This document shows positions 4,254 to 5,063 of a stretch of DNA of 5,063 nt, piece after piece. Origin of the DNA: JBAZOJ01 sp041648755 (lineage in GTDB: Bacteria > Planctomycetota > B143-G9). Positions within the stretch are counted from its first letter, which is position 1. Each line of letters starts with the position of its first letter. Made by a program: the position numbers and the translations under genes. The notes under the pieces are model-generated. The model made no database searches. It was not told the origin of the DNA and saw only the letters and a list, made by a program, of their open reading frames with translations. The stretch spans positions 1 through 5,063 of the forward strand of contig JBAZOJ010000253.1 of the NCBI GenBank assembly GCA_041648755.1, written 5' to 3'.

Positions 4254-4718
4254 ATGCCGGACCTGACACAAGTATCGTATTGCGGGTTGTACTGCGGGCT
4301 TTGCTCGATCCGTAACCGGATACCCAGGCAGGCGGCCGAACTGCGGGATTCCATGCTGAAGGAAGGCATGGACCAGTGGGGGCAATACATCCCCGGATTC
4401 GAGGGTTTCTGGAAGTTTCTGAACAGCCTTCCGGAGAACGAGCAAAAATGTAGTTGCCGGGCAGGTTGTGGCAATCCGGCCTGTGAGATCAGGGGATGCG
4501 CCCGAGCCAAAGGCGTGGACGTCTGTCCGTTCTGCGCGGAGTACCCCTGCCAGCGCATCAAGGCACTTGCCAAGGGCTACTTCTTTATGATGGCGGACGC
4601 TGCCCGGATGAAGGAAATCGGCCTCGACGCATGGATCGCCGAGCAGGAGGAGCGCGCGAAGACCGGCTTCGCCTACGTGGACATCCGCTGCAAACCCCCG
4701 AAGGCGCAGGACAAGTAA
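4254..4718 (+). CDS. DUF3795 cysteine-rich protein
   Basis: This 154-residue protein has the cysteine pattern of the DUF3795 family, which is thought to bind zinc; its biochemical role is not known to me. The N-terminus has YCGLYCGLC (Cys10, 14, 17). The core has CSCRAGCGNPACEIRGCA (Cys66, 68, 72, 77, 82) followed by KGVDVCPFCAEYPC (Cys91, 94, 99). One more cysteine lies near the end (Cys146). A helical stretch (about 25-60) separates the two cysteine groups. There is no signal peptide or membrane segment, so it is probably cytosolic. The ATG at 4254 is preferred over a TTG at 4227 because GGAAGGAG (4238-4245) lies eight bases before it and the family opening follows at once. Thirteen bases separate its TAA from the next gene, which indicates one transcript. 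Confidence 0.88.
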   Translation: MPDLTQVSYCGLYCGLCSIRNRIPRQAAELRDSMLKEGMDQWGQYIPGFEGFWKFLNSLPENEQKCSCRAGCGNPACEIRGCARAKGVDVCPFCAEYPCQRIKALAKGYFFMMADAARMKEIGLDAWIAEQEERAKTGFAYVDIRCKPPKAQDK

Positions 4719-4731
4719 AGGGAAAATCGAA

Positions 4732-5063
4732 ATGGGGAACGTCGAAATCCCGAAGCGGGTGGTTCTTGAAGGAGTACCGAAGGTGCAGTTCGGGCTGTAC
4801 GACGAAATCGTGCAGGGGGTTCCGCTATGCGCCTGTATTCGGGCCTGTCTGGAGTACATGGGCGACGACCTGGGGTTCGAGTCGGCCCGGGGATACCCGC
4901 GCGAAGATGTGTACGTGTACCTGATGGGGATGACCGGCGCGGCCTTCCGCCTGGACTGGAAGCCGGGCTGGCACGGCGACAATGTTGCCAGTTGGCTGCT
5001 GGGATCCGATCCGGCGGACATCTTCACAAGGGCCTTCGCTGCGGCGGGATACAATGTGGTTTT
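4732..5063 (+). CDS. BtrH-N-like or papain-fold-like protein, 3' end beyond window
   Basis: The frame from ATG 4732 stays open to the window edge, giving 110 complete codons. The Shine-Dalgarno AAAGGGA (4717-4723) overlaps the stop of the DUF3795 gene, so the two are translationally close and probably one operon. The sequence looks truly coding: GVPKVQFGLYDEIV (14-27), PLCACIRACLEYMGDDLGFE (31-50), VYLMGMTGAAFRLDWKPGWH (62-81), then DNVASWLLGSDPADIFTRAF and AAAGYNVV. A Cys-rich helix start followed by LEYMG, then GAAFRL-WKPGW, is what I associate with proteins having a BtrH N-terminal or papain/C39-like fold. The family call is from memory and tentative. One of Cys33, Cys35 or Cys39 would be the candidate nucleophile. 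The catalytic His, if any, may lie beyond the window. Confidence 0.72.
   Translation, partial: MGNVEIPKRVVLEGVPKVQFGLYDEIVQGVPLCACIRACLEYMGDDLGFESARGYPREDVYVYLMGMTGAAFRLDWKPGWHGDNVASWLLGSDPADIFTRAFAAAGYNVV

Noticed and set aside
4206..5054. 282-codon minus-strand open frame opposite the DUF3795 and last genes
   Set aside because: It is antisense to two well-supported genes with good ribosome sites; its length is explained by high GC, and no family motif is visible.

Overview
The window is GC-rich bacterial DNA with gene islands separated by long, repeat-filled spacers. Five substantial protein genes can be supported, plus the first 70 bases of a sixth at the left edge. The organism is probably an environmental Gram-negative from the Planctomycetota or a similar PVC/Hydrogenedentota-type lineage. 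That is an inference from two things. The exported TPR/HEAT protein at 279-1478 has the 'GWVKVG..WYTPEEY' and 'DPEAWREWL' signatures common in that group. The spacers are built from short modules (9-nt and 7-nt tandem repeats, GGGAGAGGG palindromes) of the kind scattered through such genomes. There is no rRNA, and no marker gene fixes the taxon.

Layout. Bases 1-70 hold the start of a minus-strand signal-peptide or lipoprotein gene, with a near-consensus sigma70-type promoter at 113-141. Divergent from it is an exported TPR/HEAT-repeat protein (279-1478), closed by a clear intrinsic terminator (1504-1529). Spacer 1 (about 1530-2225) contains no convincing gene and is a mosaic of small direct and inverted repeats. 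A probable promoter and a perfect 9+9 dyad (2264-2283) then precede a cysteine hydrolase of the isochorismatase family (2296-2868). It is followed 46 bases later by a Vat/CatB-type xenobiotic O-acetyltransferase (2915-3547). Spacer 2 (3548-4237) reuses several spacer 1 modules and has one doubtful 42-codon ORF. The right end holds a cysteine-rich DUF3795 protein (4254-4718). Thirteen bases later comes a gene cut by the window edge (4732 onward) that resembles proteins with a BtrH-N-like or papain-like fold.

How the genes may work together. The hydrolase and acetyltransferase lie in the same direction and may share the promoter/dyad region, so they could form a small-molecule modification or detoxification pair; this is inference. 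The DUF3795 gene and the truncated gene are almost certainly co-transcribed, because the second Shine-Dalgarno overlaps the first stop codon. No CRISPR array, transposase, integrase or recognisable defence system is present. The most unusual content is the dyad in front of the hydrolase and the shared modular architecture of the two spacers.
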